The notes below the pieces were generated by a model, which worked only from the letters and a program-made list of their open reading frames with translations, had not been told where the DNA came from and did not search any database. Below are positions 8,288 to 16,854 of a stretch of DNA of 64,000 nucleotides, one piece after another; position 1 is the stretch's first letter, and every line of letters starts with the position of its first letter. The position numbers and the translations under genes were made by a program. This DNA is from Croceibacterium aestuarii (GTDB lineage Bacteria > Pseudomonadota > Alphaproteobacteria > Sphingomonadales > Sphingomonadaceae): contig NZ_CP131039.1 of the NCBI RefSeq assembly GCF_030657335.1, positions 2,558,501 through 2,622,500 on the forward strand, written 5' to 3'.

Positions 8288-8752
8288 TTAAGGTTTCGCC
8301 TCGCCGGGCAAGGCAGGCTCGAGGTCGACCCGCTCGAAGTCGGCGAACAGCTCGTCGAACAGCAAAGAGCGGTGGCATTTGTCGTAGTCGCGGCAGAAGC
8401 ACAGCAGGCACACGCGCTTCTCCTCGGCCAACGCGCGCAGCTCGGCCATCGCCGCGAGCGCCTGCGGCAGTTCGAGCTGCCCCATGTAGCTGCGCCGCAG
8501 CCCCTCGCGGTCGCCCTTGCGCGCCGCCTCGCGCCCTTCCTTCGGCGTGCCGACGTCGCGGAAGTGGCGATATGCGATCCCCGCCTCCTCGACCGCGGCC
8601 TTGAGCGAGTTCTTGGAAAACCCCGGCCGCCGCGACAGCGGCAGGTAGCGCACGTCCGCCAACACCTCGACCCCCGCCTCCACCAGCGCTGCGACGAGCG
8701 CGGGCTGCGTGGCCTTTTCGTAACCGATGGTGAGGATGGTATGCTTGCTCAC
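8288..8752 (-). CDS. DUF488 domain-containing protein
   Basis: This 154-aa cytoplasmic protein belongs to DUF488. The characteristic pieces are the N-terminal ILTIGYEK, the DVRYLPLSRRPGFSKNSL segment with conserved Arg residues, YRHFRDVGTPKEGR, and the cysteine-containing VCLLCFCRDYDKCHRSLL near the C-terminus, which could bind metal or nucleotide. No biochemical function is established for this subfamily that I can name. It starts at ATG 8752 and is probably co-transcribed with the YetF-like gene. A palindromic repeat pair lies immediately upstream. Confidence 0.85.
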   Translation of the reverse strand: MSKHTILTIGYEKATQPALVAALVEAGVEVLADVRYLPLSRRPGFSKNSLKAAVEEAGIAYRHFRDVGTPKEGREAARKGDREGLRRSYMGQLELPQALAAMAELRALAEEKRVCLLCFCRDYDKCHRSLLFDELFADFERVDLEPALPGEAKP

Positions 8753-8766
8753 CCTACCCCAACGCC

Positions 8767-8858
8767 GTCATGCTGAACTCGTTTCAGCATCCATCTCGCC
8801 TCATCGACCGAACTGAGCAGGTGGAGAAATGGCCCCCTGAAACAAGTTCAGGGTGACG
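8767..8858. repeat. REP-type extragenic palindrome pair (copy 1)
   Basis: Two inverted units flank a short spacer. The first, at 8767-8792, contains TGCTGAACTCGTTTCAGCA. The second, at 8831-8857, contains CCCTGAAACAAGTTCAGGG, the reverse complement of the same theme. Each unit is itself a hairpin. Placement between genes fits a dispersed REP/BIME-like element. It is a different sequence family from the copies near 19,150 and 55,290. Confidence 0.7.
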
Positions 8859-8903
8859 GATAGGAGATGAGGATCGCGACGGCGCAGATTGGGATGACCC
8901 GAG

Positions 8904-9164
8904 CTATATTGCTTTCCAAATCCATCCAAGAGCCACGGCAACTCCTAACAACACAAAGACCGTGCCTAACACCGCAAAAGTGCGCATGCCCACATTCAGC
9001 ATCGTGAAGGTTCGGGAACTCTCGTAAAAGTCGATTCGAGTGCCCAATCCATTGTCGAGGTAGCCCTGAGCCTTCCAGCGAACTGGCGCCAGCCATGCCC
9101 ATTTAGCGAGGGCACCCGCACCTATCGAGCAAAGAAGTGCGAAGAGTGCCCAGAACCATTCCAT
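8904..9164 (-). CDS. small hypothetical membrane protein (86 aa)
   Basis: This 86-aa protein has two hydrophobic segments (WFWALFALLCSIGAGALAKWAW at the start, and TFAVLGTVFVLLGVAVALGW at the end) with a polar loop between. ATG 9164 has a good ribosome-binding site (AAGGATAAGC). It begins 8 nt after the stop of the carboxylase gene on the same strand. The base composition is noticeably less GC-rich than its neighbours, which hints at later acquisition. No family is recognised. Confidence 0.6.
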   Translation of the reverse strand: MEWFWALFALLCSIGAGALAKWAWLAPVRWKAQGYLDNGLGTRIDFYESSRTFTMLNVGMRTFAVLGTVFVLLGVAVALGWIWKAI

Positions 9165-9172
9165 GCTTATCC

Positions 9173-10705
9173 TTATAACGGCAAGTTATCATGCTTCTTC
9201 CACGGGTTCTCCAACCTCTTCCCGCGCAGCTTCCTTAGCCCCAGCGCAATCCTCCGCCGCGTCGAGTGCGGATAGATCACCTCGTCGATGAAGCCCTTTG
9301 AGGCCGCCACGAAGGGGTTGGCGAAGCGGTCCTCGTATTCCTTCGTCTTCTCGGCGATCTTGTCGGGATCGTCGCGGTCCTGGCGGAAGATGATCTCGAC
9401 CGCGCCCTTCGCGCCCATCACCGCGATCTCGGCGGTCGGCCAGGCGTAGTTGAGATCGCCGCGCAGGTGCTTGCTGGCCATGACGTCGTAGGCGCCGCCG
9501 TAGGCCTTGCGGGTGATCACGGTGATCTTGGGCACGGTCGCCTCGGCATAGGCGAACAGCAGCTTCGCGCCGTGCTTGATGATCCCGCCCAGCTCCTGCG
9601 CGGTGCCTGGCAGGAAGCCGGGCACGTCGACGAAGGTCACGATGGGAATGGAGAACGCATCGCAAAAGCGCACGAAACGCGCGGCCTTCTTGCTGGCGTT
9701 GATGTCGAGGCACCCGGCGAGGACCAGCGGCTGATTGGCGACCACGCCGACGGTGCGCCCCTCGACGCGGCCGAAGCCGCAGATGATGTTGGCGGCGTGG
9801 TTCGGGGCGATCTCGAAGAACGCGCCCTCGTCCACGGTCTTCCGCACCAGTTCGTGCATGTCGTAGGGCTGATTGGCGCTCGCCGGCACCAGCGTGTCGA
9901 GACTGTTCTCTATGCGGTCCCACGGGTCCTCGGTCGGCAGCTCGGGCACGCCCGAGCGGTTGTCGCTCGGCAGCAGGGTGAAGAACTCGCGCGCGGCGAG
10001 CAGCGCCTCGATGTCGTTCTCGAACGCGCAGTCGGCGACGCCGGTCCGGGTCGAATGGGTGACCGCCCCGCCCAGCTCTTCCTGCGTCACCACCTCGTTG
10101 GTGACGGTCTTCACCACCTCGGGCCCGGTGACGAACATGTAGCTCGAATCCTTCACCATGAAGATGAAGTCGGTCATCGCCGGCGAATAGACCGCCCCGC
10201 CTGCGCACGGCCCCATGATCAGGCTGATCTGCGGCACCACGCCGGAGGCCAGGACGTTGCGCTGGAACACTTCGGCATAGCCGCCGAGGCTGGCGACCCC
10301 TTCCTGGATGCGCGCACCGCCGCTGTCGTTGAGACCGATCACCGGCGCGCCGACCTTCAGCGCCATGTCCATGATCTTGCAGATCTTCTGCGCGTGGCGT
10401 TCGGAGAGGCTGCCGCCGAACACGGTGAAGTCCTGCGAATAGACGAACACCAGCCGGCCGTTGATCGTGCCGCTGCCGGTGACCACGCCGTCGCCCGGGA
10501 TGACCTGCTCGGCCATGCCGAAGTCGACGGCGTTGTGCTCGACGTACATGTCGAGTTCCTCGAAGCTGCCTTCGTCGAGCAGCACCTCGAGCCGCTCGCG
10601 CGCGGTCAGCTTGCCCTTGGCGTGCTGCGCGGCGATGCGCTTTTCGCCCCCGCCTATCCGCGCGGCGGCGCGGCGACGTTCGAGTTCTGCGATGTTGGCG
10701 GACAA
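9173..10705 (-). CDS. pccB: acyl-CoA (propionyl-CoA type) carboxylase beta subunit
   Basis: This 510-aa carboxyltransferase transfers CO2 from biotin to an acyl-CoA, most likely propionyl-CoA. It carries the two halves of the family: [19 protein letters not shown] with [12 protein letters not shown] in the N-half, and [24 protein letters not shown] with [12 protein letters not shown] in the C-half, ending in the typical KHDNLPL. TTG 10705 is taken as start because it has AAGGGG at proper spacing and gives the usual start ([12 protein letters not shown]); a longer open frame has no support. The biotin-carrying alpha subunit is not adjacent. Substrate is inferred from family resemblance. Confidence 0.9.
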   Translation of the reverse strand: MSANIAELERRRAAARIGGGEKRIAAQHAKGKLTARERLEVLLDEGSFEELDMYVEHNAVDFGMAEQVIPGDGVVTGSGTINGRLVFVYSQDFTVFGGSLSERHAQKICKIMDMALKVGAPVIGLNDSGGARIQEGVASLGGYAEVFQRNVLASGVVPQISLIMGPCAGGAVYSPAMTDFIFMVKDSSYMFVTGPEVVKTVTNEVVTQEELGGAVTHSTRTGVADCAFENDIEALLAAREFFTLLPSDNRSGVPELPTEDPWDRIENSLDTLVPASANQPYDMHELVRKTVDEGAFFEIAPNHAANIICGFGRVEGRTVGVVANQPLVLAGCLDINASKKAARFVRFCDAFSIPIVTFVDVPGFLPGTAQELGGIIKHGAKLLFAYAEATVPKITVITRKAYGGAYDVMASKHLRGDLNYAWPTAEIAVMGAKGAVEIIFRQDRDDPDKIAEKTKEYEDRFANPFVAASKGFIDEVIYPHSTRRRIALGLRKLRGKRLENPWKKHDNLPL

Positions 10706-10784
10706 GGCGATCCCCTTGATATCTCGGTTTGGTTGCAGCGGTAACCTTGCCCGGGAGCCGGAGCAAGGCCTCGCACGCATGCGC

Positions 10785-11840
10785 TCAGCCGGGAATCTTG
10801 CCGGCGATGCCGTAATCGCGCGCGCCGCCGGGCGGATGGTCGATCAGGCTCACGACCGAGACCGCCAGCACCAGGATAAGCAGCGCCGTCACCGCAAGGC
10901 CGAGCGCCAGCGCGGAATTGCTCTTCGCCCGCGCCCCGGCGAGCTCGCGCCCGCTGCGCATGCGGCGCTCGGTGAAGCGGGTCTCCTCGCTGCTCCAGCT
11001 GTAGACCACCCAGATCGCCGAGAGCGCGAACATCATCGTCCCGGGAATCCACATGATGATCCCCCCGGTCTGTTCGTCGGTCAGTTCGGAGACGTGCCAC
11101 ATGTGGCCGAGTTCGAGGTAGGCCGAATAGAGCGACACGTCCTTGAGCGTGAGAAAGGCGCCGAGCACGATGTTCCCGAGGGCTGCGGCGAGGAACATCC
11201 CGAGCCGGGTCCCCAGCGCCGGTCCCTGCGGCGCCGCGCGGCGGTCGAAGATGACCGAGAAGAACACCAAGCCGGTCAGCAGCAGCGAGACGTGCCACAG
11301 ATAGTGGATCGGTTCGTCGAGTATGGCCATGTCGTGGAAGCGCGGCAGCATCCAGAAGTAGCTCGCGGCGAGGAACAGCACGGTTGCCAGCGGCGGCCAG
11401 CGCAGCACGCCGACCAGTCCGCGCAACCAGCCGCTGCCGGCGAAGAACCGGGTCAGCCAGCGCGGGCTACCGCGGACCATCGCCGCCTGCGGGGCCGACA
11501 GGAACAGCAGCATCGGCGCGACCGTGCGCAGCAACATGTGCTCGACCTGGTGAACCGCGAAGATATGATCGGCGAGCCCCTCGACCGGCGAGATCAGCGC
11601 CACGAACAGCGCGAGCAATCCGCCGAAAAAGGCGGCGATGCGCCAGCGCCTTTCGACGAGGCCGTGACGGCTGCCGCGCCAGTAGATCAGGCCCGCTATC
11701 ACGAGGCCGAGGATGATCTCGGGCGAAAATTGCCAGAGGCTCCAGGCGCTCTGGCCTTCGTGGACTTCGTCGCCGTGCGCGAAGGCGGGGGCGGATGCGG
11801 CCAGCAGCCCGGCCGCGCAGAACCAGCGTTTGAAAGGCAT
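10785..11840 (-). CDS. CtaG-like (Caa3_CtaG) cytochrome c oxidase assembly protein
   Basis: This 351-aa inner-membrane protein has a cleavable signal peptide (APAFA then HGDEVHEGQ) followed by about seven membrane helices. Conserved polar motifs typical of the Caa3_CtaG family include [48 protein letters not shown] and [10 protein letters not shown]. The histidines in helix regions could bind copper or heme. The family was defined by the Bacillus caa3 oxidase assembly factor CtaG, which is unrelated to Cox11. It is flanked by pccB and the reductase gene on the same strand, without oxidase genes in the window. Confidence 0.85.
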   Translation of the reverse strand: MPFKRWFCAAGLLAASAPAFAHGDEVHEGQSAWSLWQFSPEIILGLVIAGLIYWRGSRHGLVERRWRIAAFFGGLLALFVALISPVEGLADHIFAVHQVEHMLLRTVAPMLLFLSAPQAAMVRGSPRWLTRFFAGSGWLRGLVGVLRWPPLATVLFLAASYFWMLPRFHDMAILDEPIHYLWHVSLLLTGLVFFSVIFDRRAAPQGPALGTRLGMFLAAALGNIVLGAFLTLKDVSLYSAYLELGHMWHVSELTDEQTGGIIMWIPGTMMFALSAIWVVYSWSSEETRFTERRMRSGRELAGARAKSNSALALGLAVTALLILVLAVSVVSLIDHPPGGARDYGIAGKIPG

Positions 11841-11892
11841 GGCGCGCTTCTAGGCCCCTGCTCCCGCGATGCAACCCGGGGGATCGGCCGGG

Positions 11893-12912
11893 TTAGCGCT
11901 TCAGGAGATTGTGCGCCGCGAGGCTGCGGGCGGTATCTGCCAGCGTCTGTTCCGGATCGATGAAGGTGAAGCCGAGGACATCCTCGGTATGCCGGCCCGA
12001 AACCTCACGCACGTTGCGCAGCTCGCCGCGCACCTGCTTCATCGCCGGCACGACCAGCGCCAGTGTCTTGACCACCCAGTCCGGCATGCGCCTCGTCGGC
12101 ACTCTGGCCGCCAGCTCGGGCGTCCGACTGCACAAAATCGCGGCGAATTCGGACAGCCAAAGAAAGCGCGTTGCGGTCGGGAAGCGTTCGCCCCGCACCT
12201 TCTCCGCCGGCGCTTCGATCGCGAGGATATGCGCCCGGGCGACGTCGCGCACGTCGGTCACCGACATGCCCATGTCGGGGATCGCGGGGAAGCGCCCGTC
12301 CAGCATCATCTTCACCACTTGCACCGAAGTCGACAGGTCGTCGTCGTGCACGGGGCCGAACACCGCAACGGGGTTGATCGAGCAGAAAACCATGTCGTGC
12401 GCGTGCACCGCCACCCAGTCGCGCGCGGCGCGCTCGGCGACGGTCTTCGATTCGATATAAGGCGGCACCCCGGTGGTAAGGTTGGTCCAGTCGGTATAGT
12501 CGAAGTGGTGCCTGCCCGGCTGCCCATAGGCGATCGCCGCAGCCGAACTGGTTTGAATGAAGCGCTTGATTCCGGCCTGTTTGGCGTGGTGCAGCACGCG
12601 CAGCGTTCCATCGCGCGCCGGGACGATGAGTTCGTCCTTATCCCGAGGGACGCCCAGCGGAAACGGCGAGGCGACGTGCGCCACCGCATCGCACCCGGCA
12701 CTGGCCTCGGCCCAGCCGGCATCCCCGAGCAAATCGGTTTCGAACACCTGCAACCGCTGCCCGGCGTCGGGCCAGCCCGCGCGCAGTCGGAACTCATGCT
12801 TCGCCTTGTCACGGACGGTGGTGTGGACCCGGTAGCCCTGGGCGAGAAGCTGGTCGATCAGTTCGCCGGCAATGTAGCCCGTACCGCCGGTTACAAGCAC
12901 GCGTCCTGGCAT
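11893..12912 (-). CDS. NAD(P)-dependent epimerase/dehydratase-family reductase
   Basis: This 339-aa extended SDR has an N-terminal Rossmann motif (VTGGTGYIAGELI) and the dihydroflavonol-reductase-like architecture: TTVRDKAK after beta-2, VAHVASPFPLG, QTSSAAAIAYG, and the catalytic YIESKTVAE (Tyr-x-x-x-Lys variant). Likely activity is NADPH-dependent reduction of an aldehyde or ketone; the substrate cannot be read from sequence. ATG 12912 is preceded by short purine sequence. It sits 36 nt downstream of glutathione reductase on the same strand. Confidence 0.85.
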   Translation of the reverse strand: MPGRVLVTGGTGYIAGELIDQLLAQGYRVHTTVRDKAKHEFRLRAGWPDAGQRLQVFETDLLGDAGWAEASAGCDAVAHVASPFPLGVPRDKDELIVPARDGTLRVLHHAKQAGIKRFIQTSSAAAIAYGQPGRHHFDYTDWTNLTTGVPPYIESKTVAERAARDWVAVHAHDMVFCSINPVAVFGPVHDDDLSTSVQVVKMMLDGRFPAIPDMGMSVTDVRDVARAHILAIEAPAEKVRGERFPTATRFLWLSEFAAILCSRTPELAARVPTRRMPDWVVKTLALVVPAMKQVRGELRNVREVSGRHTEDVLGFTFIDPEQTLADTARSLAAHNLLKR

Positions 12913-12948
12913 GTGCGACTCTTCTGCGTCCCCGCGCTATTTGCGGTC

Positions 12949-14295
12949 CTACCTCAAGAGAACCAGTTCCTCCGCCATCGACGGGTGGATCGCCACGGTA
13001 TCATCGAAGGCCTGCTTGGTCAGGCCCGCCTTCACCGCGACCGCGGCGGCTTGAAGGATCTCGGCCGATTCGGGCCCGACCATATGGATACCCAGGATCT
13101 TGCCCGAGGTATCGTCGCAGATCATCTTGTAGAGGCCGCGCTCCGGATGAGGTGAGAAGATGTTCTTCATCGGCCGGAAATCGGACGAATAGACCTTCAC
13201 CGGGCCATAGGTTCTGCGCGCCTCGCTCTCGGTAAGACCGACGCCGGCCAGCGGCGGCTGGCTGAACACCGCGCTGGGGATCGCGTCGTAGTTCACCGTG
13301 CGCGGGTTCCCGCCGAACACGCTGTCGGCAAATGCGTGCCCCTCGCGGATCGCCACGGGGGTGAGCTGTACGCGGTCGGTAACGTCGCCCACGGCGTAGA
13401 TGCTCTCGCAGTTGGTGCGGCTGTATTCGTTCACCTTGATGGCGCCGTGCTTGCCCAGTTCAACCCCGGCGCTTTCCAGCCCGAGCCCTTCGGTGTTGGG
13501 CGTTCGGCCGATGGCGATGAGCACCTGGTCGACCTCGACCGGATTGGTCTCGCCGATATGGACCCGCAAGCATCCGTCGCCGGCCTTCTCGACCTTGTCG
13601 AGCAGGCAGTGCATGCGGAAATCGATGCCGCGGCCCATGGCGATGTGCAGCATGCGTTCGACGATCTGTTCGTCGTAGCCGCGCAGGATGCGGTCGGTGC
13701 GGTTGACCACCGTCACCTCGCTGCCGAGCGCCTGGAAGATGCCCGCGAACTCGAGCGCGATGTACCCGCCGCCGACGACCATCAGGCGCTTGGGCTGCTC
13801 GCCCAGAAGGAACATTTCGTTCGAGGTGATGCAATGCTCGACGCCGGGAAAGTCGGGCATCGCCGGACGCGCTCCGGTGGCGACGAGGATGACCTTGGCG
13901 GTAAGCTCCCGGCCGCTGGCGAGCTTGACGCTGTGCGGGCCCGTGATGGTCGCCCGCTCGCGAAACACCTCGACCTCGTGGTTTTCGAGCGTCTTGCCAT
14001 AAAGTCCCTCGAGCCGATCGACATCGGCGTTGACGAAATCGCGCAGAGTTGGCCAGTCGAAGCTCTTGCCCTCGATGGTCCAGCCGAAGTTGTGGGCATG
14101 CTCGAGTTCCTCGGCGAACATCGAGCCGTAGACGAGCATCTTCTTGGGCACGCAGCCGCGGATCACGCAGGTACCGCCTACACGGTACTCCTCGGCCACC
14201 GCGACCTTCGCGCCGTGGCTGGCGGCGACGCGGCTCGCGCGCACCCCGCCCGATCCGGCGCCGATTGTGAAAAGGTCGTAGTCGTAGTCGGCCAT
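12949..14295 (-). CDS. gor: glutathione-disulfide reductase
   Basis: This 448-aa flavoprotein reduces oxidised glutathione with NADPH in the cytoplasm. The FAD-binding IGAGSGGVRASRVAA is followed by the redox-active disulfide in GGTCVIRGCVPKK (Cys43 and Cys48). The second Rossmann fold (VVGGGYIALEFAGIF, with VNRTDRILRGYDE) fits NADPH. YAVGDVTDRVQLTPVAI precedes the dimerisation domain, which ends with the acid/base His-Pro in AIHPSMAEE. The RVGGTCVIRG variant is the one typical of gor rather than dihydrolipoamide dehydrogenase. It is probably transcribed together with the downstream reductase. Confidence 0.93.
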   Translation of the reverse strand: MADYDYDLFTIGAGSGGVRASRVAASHGAKVAVAEEYRVGGTCVIRGCVPKKMLVYGSMFAEELEHAHNFGWTIEGKSFDWPTLRDFVNADVDRLEGLYGKTLENHEVEVFRERATITGPHSVKLASGRELTAKVILVATGARPAMPDFPGVEHCITSNEMFLLGEQPKRLMVVGGGYIALEFAGIFQALGSEVTVVNRTDRILRGYDEQIVERMLHIAMGRGIDFRMHCLLDKVEKAGDGCLRVHIGETNPVEVDQVLIAIGRTPNTEGLGLESAGVELGKHGAIKVNEYSRTNCESIYAVGDVTDRVQLTPVAIREGHAFADSVFGGNPRTVNYDAIPSAVFSQPPLAGVGLTESEARRTYGPVKVYSSDFRPMKNIFSPHPERGLYKMICDDTSGKILGIHMVGPESAEILQAAAVAVKAGLTKQAFDDTVAIHPSMAEELVLLR

Positions 14296-14350
14296 GGGTT
14301 ACTCCTGCTGCCGCGCGATATGGCGAGCGGCAGGGCGAAGGGCAACCGGG

Positions 14351-14812
14351 TCAGTCGTCCTCGGCTTCCAGTTCGGCCGCGTAGGGCGGCGTGAGCCACG
14401 CGGCGGTGAAGATCGAGACGCCGATCCACCCGGCGATGATTCCGGAGGTGAGCAGCCGCCAATCTTCTTTCGACGAAGGAACCCACGTCCGATGTTCGGG
14501 CGCCGCTAGTTCGTTGAAGAACGCGGCGGACAGGATGATCAGTAGCACCAGGTGTGCGCCCGTGCTCAAAGCCTTGATCTGCAGCCCCTGTTCGCGTTCG
14601 TCCCAGCCGCCCTCCGGCTTGCGCAGGGGGCTGAACAGGCTGAGCATCAAGCCCATGAACATAGCAAAGCCCGCAAGGTCGGAGCCGTCGTCGCCGCCGT
14701 TCCTGATCTGCAGCGCGAAAGCGATCACTGTCACCGCCATCAGTCCGCCCGAGAGAAGCATGACGAGCCGCGGTGCGAGCAGGCGGCTGCGTCCATGGGC
14801 ATTGCGAAACAT
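14351..14812 (-). CDS. hypothetical four-helix membrane protein
   Basis: This 153-aa protein has four hydrophobic segments (about residues 15-35, 45-60, 85-105 and 122-142), a central polar loop containing EGGWDEREQGLQIKA, and an acidic C-terminus. It starts 4 nt after the stop of the HTH gene, so the two are translationally linked. Such pairs of a small XRE-type regulator with a membrane protein are common, but no function is known to me. ATG 14812 is the only plausible start. Confidence 0.7.
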   Translation of the reverse strand: MFRNAHGRSRLLAPRLVMLLSGGLMAVTVIAFALQIRNGGDDGSDLAGFAMFMGLMLSLFSPLRKPEGGWDEREQGLQIKALSTGAHLVLLIILSAAFFNELAAPEHRTWVPSSKEDWRLLTSGIIAGWIGVSIFTAAWLTPPYAAELEAEDD

Positions 14813-14816
14813 CGTA

Positions 14817-15062
14817 CTATCCCCCTCCCGTCTGCAACGTCTGCGAAAGCGAGGGGAATGGTTCGAACGAGAACATCATTTCGACGGGCACGCCGAACAC
14901 TTCGGCAATGCCCATCGCCAGCTCGAGGCTGGGCTTGTAATCTCCGCGTTCGAGGAAACCGATCGTCTGCGGATTGACCTCGACGCGGTCGGCCAGCTCT
15001 CGCCGGCTCATCCCCGCCTCGGCCCGAAACATCGCGATTCGGTTATGTATTACCCTCGACAT
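14817..15062 (-). CDS. XRE-family helix-turn-helix regulator (81 aa)
   Basis: This 81-aa DNA-binding protein consists almost entirely of one HTH_3 domain: NRIAMFRAEAGMSRRELADRV then VNPQTIGFLERGDYKPSLELAMGIAEVFGVPVEMMF. It is the short regulator type often paired with a membrane gene, as here (14351-14812). Autoregulation is likely for this class but no operator was identified. ATG 15062 is used. Confidence 0.85.
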   Translation of the reverse strand: MSRVIHNRIAMFRAEAGMSRRELADRVEVNPQTIGFLERGDYKPSLELAMGIAEVFGVPVEMMFSFEPFPSLSQTLQTGGG

Positions 15063-15126
15063 CTTTGCCGAAGTAATCGATTCGTTATGTTAACACAACG
15101 ACCGATTGCAACATCGCAGAAACCTT

Positions 15127-16485
15127 TCAGCGCCCGGCGCGGCGCCGGTTGCGGCCGCGCGATGGGCGCCCGCCTTGCCCCTGGCTCTCGGCGCCTTCGC
15201 GGCGCGGCTGGCCGGCGCGGCTCGGGTGCTTCTTCTTGGGCCGCGCGTTGCCGCCCTCGCCGCCCCGCGGGGTGACCTTGGGACGGGCCAGGCGCGGCTT
15301 CTGTTCGCGCTTGGTCGGGCCAACACCTTCGACGACGGCACGGAAGTTGTCCGGCAGCGGCAGGCGCTCGAAATTGGCGTCGGTCAGCTTCTGGATGTCC
15401 TTGAGGTAGGCGCGTTCGTCCTCGGCGCAGAAGGCGATGGCGATGCCGTCGGCCCCGGCACGCGCGGTGCGACCGATACGGTGGACGTACTGTTCGGGAA
15501 CGTTGGGCAGTTCGTAGTTGATCACGTGGCTGACGCCGGGAATGTCGATCCCGCGCGCGGCGACGTCGGTCGCCACCAGGATCGGCACCTTGGCGCTGCG
15601 GAACTCGCCGAGCGCGCGCTCGCGCTGCGGCTGGCTCTTGTTGCCGTGGATCGCGTTGGCCGGGATGCCCCGCTGGGCGAGCTTCTTCACAACGCGGTCG
15701 GCGCCGTGCTTGGTCCGGGTGAAGATCAGCACGCGCTCGAACTTGCCGGGCACCGGGTGGCGCTCGGACAGGATCAGTTCGATCAGCGCCTGCTTCTCGT
15801 CCTGCTGGACCATGATCAGGTACTGGTCGACCCGCTCGGCGGTGGTCGCTGCCGGGGTGACCGAAACGAACACCGGATCCTTGCAGTACTGGTTTGCCAG
15901 ATCCTTGATCGACTTGGGCATGGTGGCGCTGAAGAACAGCGTCTGCCGTTCCTTCGGGACCAGCTGGCTGATGCGCTTGAGCGCGTGGATGAAGCCGAGG
16001 TCGAGCATCTGGTCCGCCTCGTCGAGGACGAGGATTTCGACCCCGTCGAGCTTGAAAGCCTTCTGGTCGATCAGGTCGAGCAGGCGCCCCGGGGTGGCGA
16101 CGAGGATGTCGGTCCCGTGGTGCAGCTTGTTGCGGTCCTTGCCCACGGAAGTGCCGCCGACGATCGACTGCACCTTGAGCCCGGCCAGCGCGCCGTATTC
16201 CTTGGCCGACTGGGCGATCTGCCCGGCCAGCTCACGCGTCGGTGCCAGCACCAGCATGCGGCACGACTTGAACGGCGTGCGGCCTTCGCGCTTGCGCAGG
16301 TTGTCGATGCTCGGGAGCATGAACGCTGCGGTCTTGCCGGTGCCGGTCTGGGCGATGCCCATCAGGTCGCGCCCTTCGAGCACGGCGGGAATGGCCTGAG
16401 CCTGGATCGGCGTCGGCGTGTTGTAGCCCTTCATGTCGAGGGCCTGGAGAACGGGCTGCGAAAGCCCGAGTGTTTCGAATGTCAT
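15127..16485 (-). CDS. DEAD-box ATP-dependent RNA helicase, RhlE type
   Basis: This 452-aa helicase unwinds structured RNA with ATP. Motifs in order are the Q-motif (GYNTPTPIQAQAIP), I AQTGTGKT, Ia PTRELAGQI, Ib TPGRL, II VLDEADQMLDLGF, III SATMP, IV LIFTRTKHGAD, V ATDVAARGID and VI HRIGRTARAG. A basic, Gly/Arg/Lys-rich tail of about 80 aa follows, usual for RhlE-like helicases in ribosome assembly or cold adaptation. ATG 16485 was chosen because MTFETLGLS is the family start; the open frame upstream is not conserved-looking. A long non-coding leader lies upstream. Confidence 0.92.
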   Translation of the reverse strand: MTFETLGLSQPVLQALDMKGYNTPTPIQAQAIPAVLEGRDLMGIAQTGTGKTAAFMLPSIDNLRKREGRTPFKSCRMLVLAPTRELAGQIAQSAKEYGALAGLKVQSIVGGTSVGKDRNKLHHGTDILVATPGRLLDLIDQKAFKLDGVEILVLDEADQMLDLGFIHALKRISQLVPKERQTLFFSATMPKSIKDLANQYCKDPVFVSVTPAATTAERVDQYLIMVQQDEKQALIELILSERHPVPGKFERVLIFTRTKHGADRVVKKLAQRGIPANAIHGNKSQPQRERALGEFRSAKVPILVATDVAARGIDIPGVSHVINYELPNVPEQYVHRIGRTARAGADGIAIAFCAEDERAYLKDIQKLTDANFERLPLPDNFRAVVEGVGPTKREQKPRLARPKVTPRGGEGGNARPKKKHPSRAGQPRREGAESQGQGGRPSRGRNRRRAGR

Positions 16486-16854
16486 GATGTGATTCAAACT
16501 CGCATAATATGCGGTGCGCGGGACCGATTCCGGGCGGAATCGTCGCGCAGCGCGGGTGTCAAAACGACCCGCGTGAAAAGGGAAGTCTCTTGGGAAATCG
16601 CCGAATCGCGGCCTAGGCGGATTTTGTCTGTTCCGCCGCATCACGCTGGCAAGCGCGTTCGGTTCGGGGGCGCATGTGGTCGCGCTGCAGGCAAAAGTCA
16701 AAGGAAATCGCCGAGTCGCTCGGCGCTTGCCACCGCCGCGGCGCATCGCGCAACGCGCCGATGGCCCGGCTGACAACGCTTTCTCGAGTTGACTGGGCGA
16801 GCGCGAGGACTACCGCCGGCGCATGCCGCTGCTGCTGCCCTTCGCCCGCTTCGG
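16486..16854. other. 369-nt divergent intergenic region with a near-perfect 17-bp direct repeat
   Basis: This gap separates the leftward helicase from the rightward MFS gene and should hold both promoters. GGAAATCGCCGAATCGC at 16593-16609 recurs as GGAAATCGCCGAGTCGC at 16703-16719 (one mismatch, 110 nt apart). A TTGACT hexamer occurs near 16790 but no good -10 partner is evident. No ORF in it looks coding. Confidence 0.5.
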
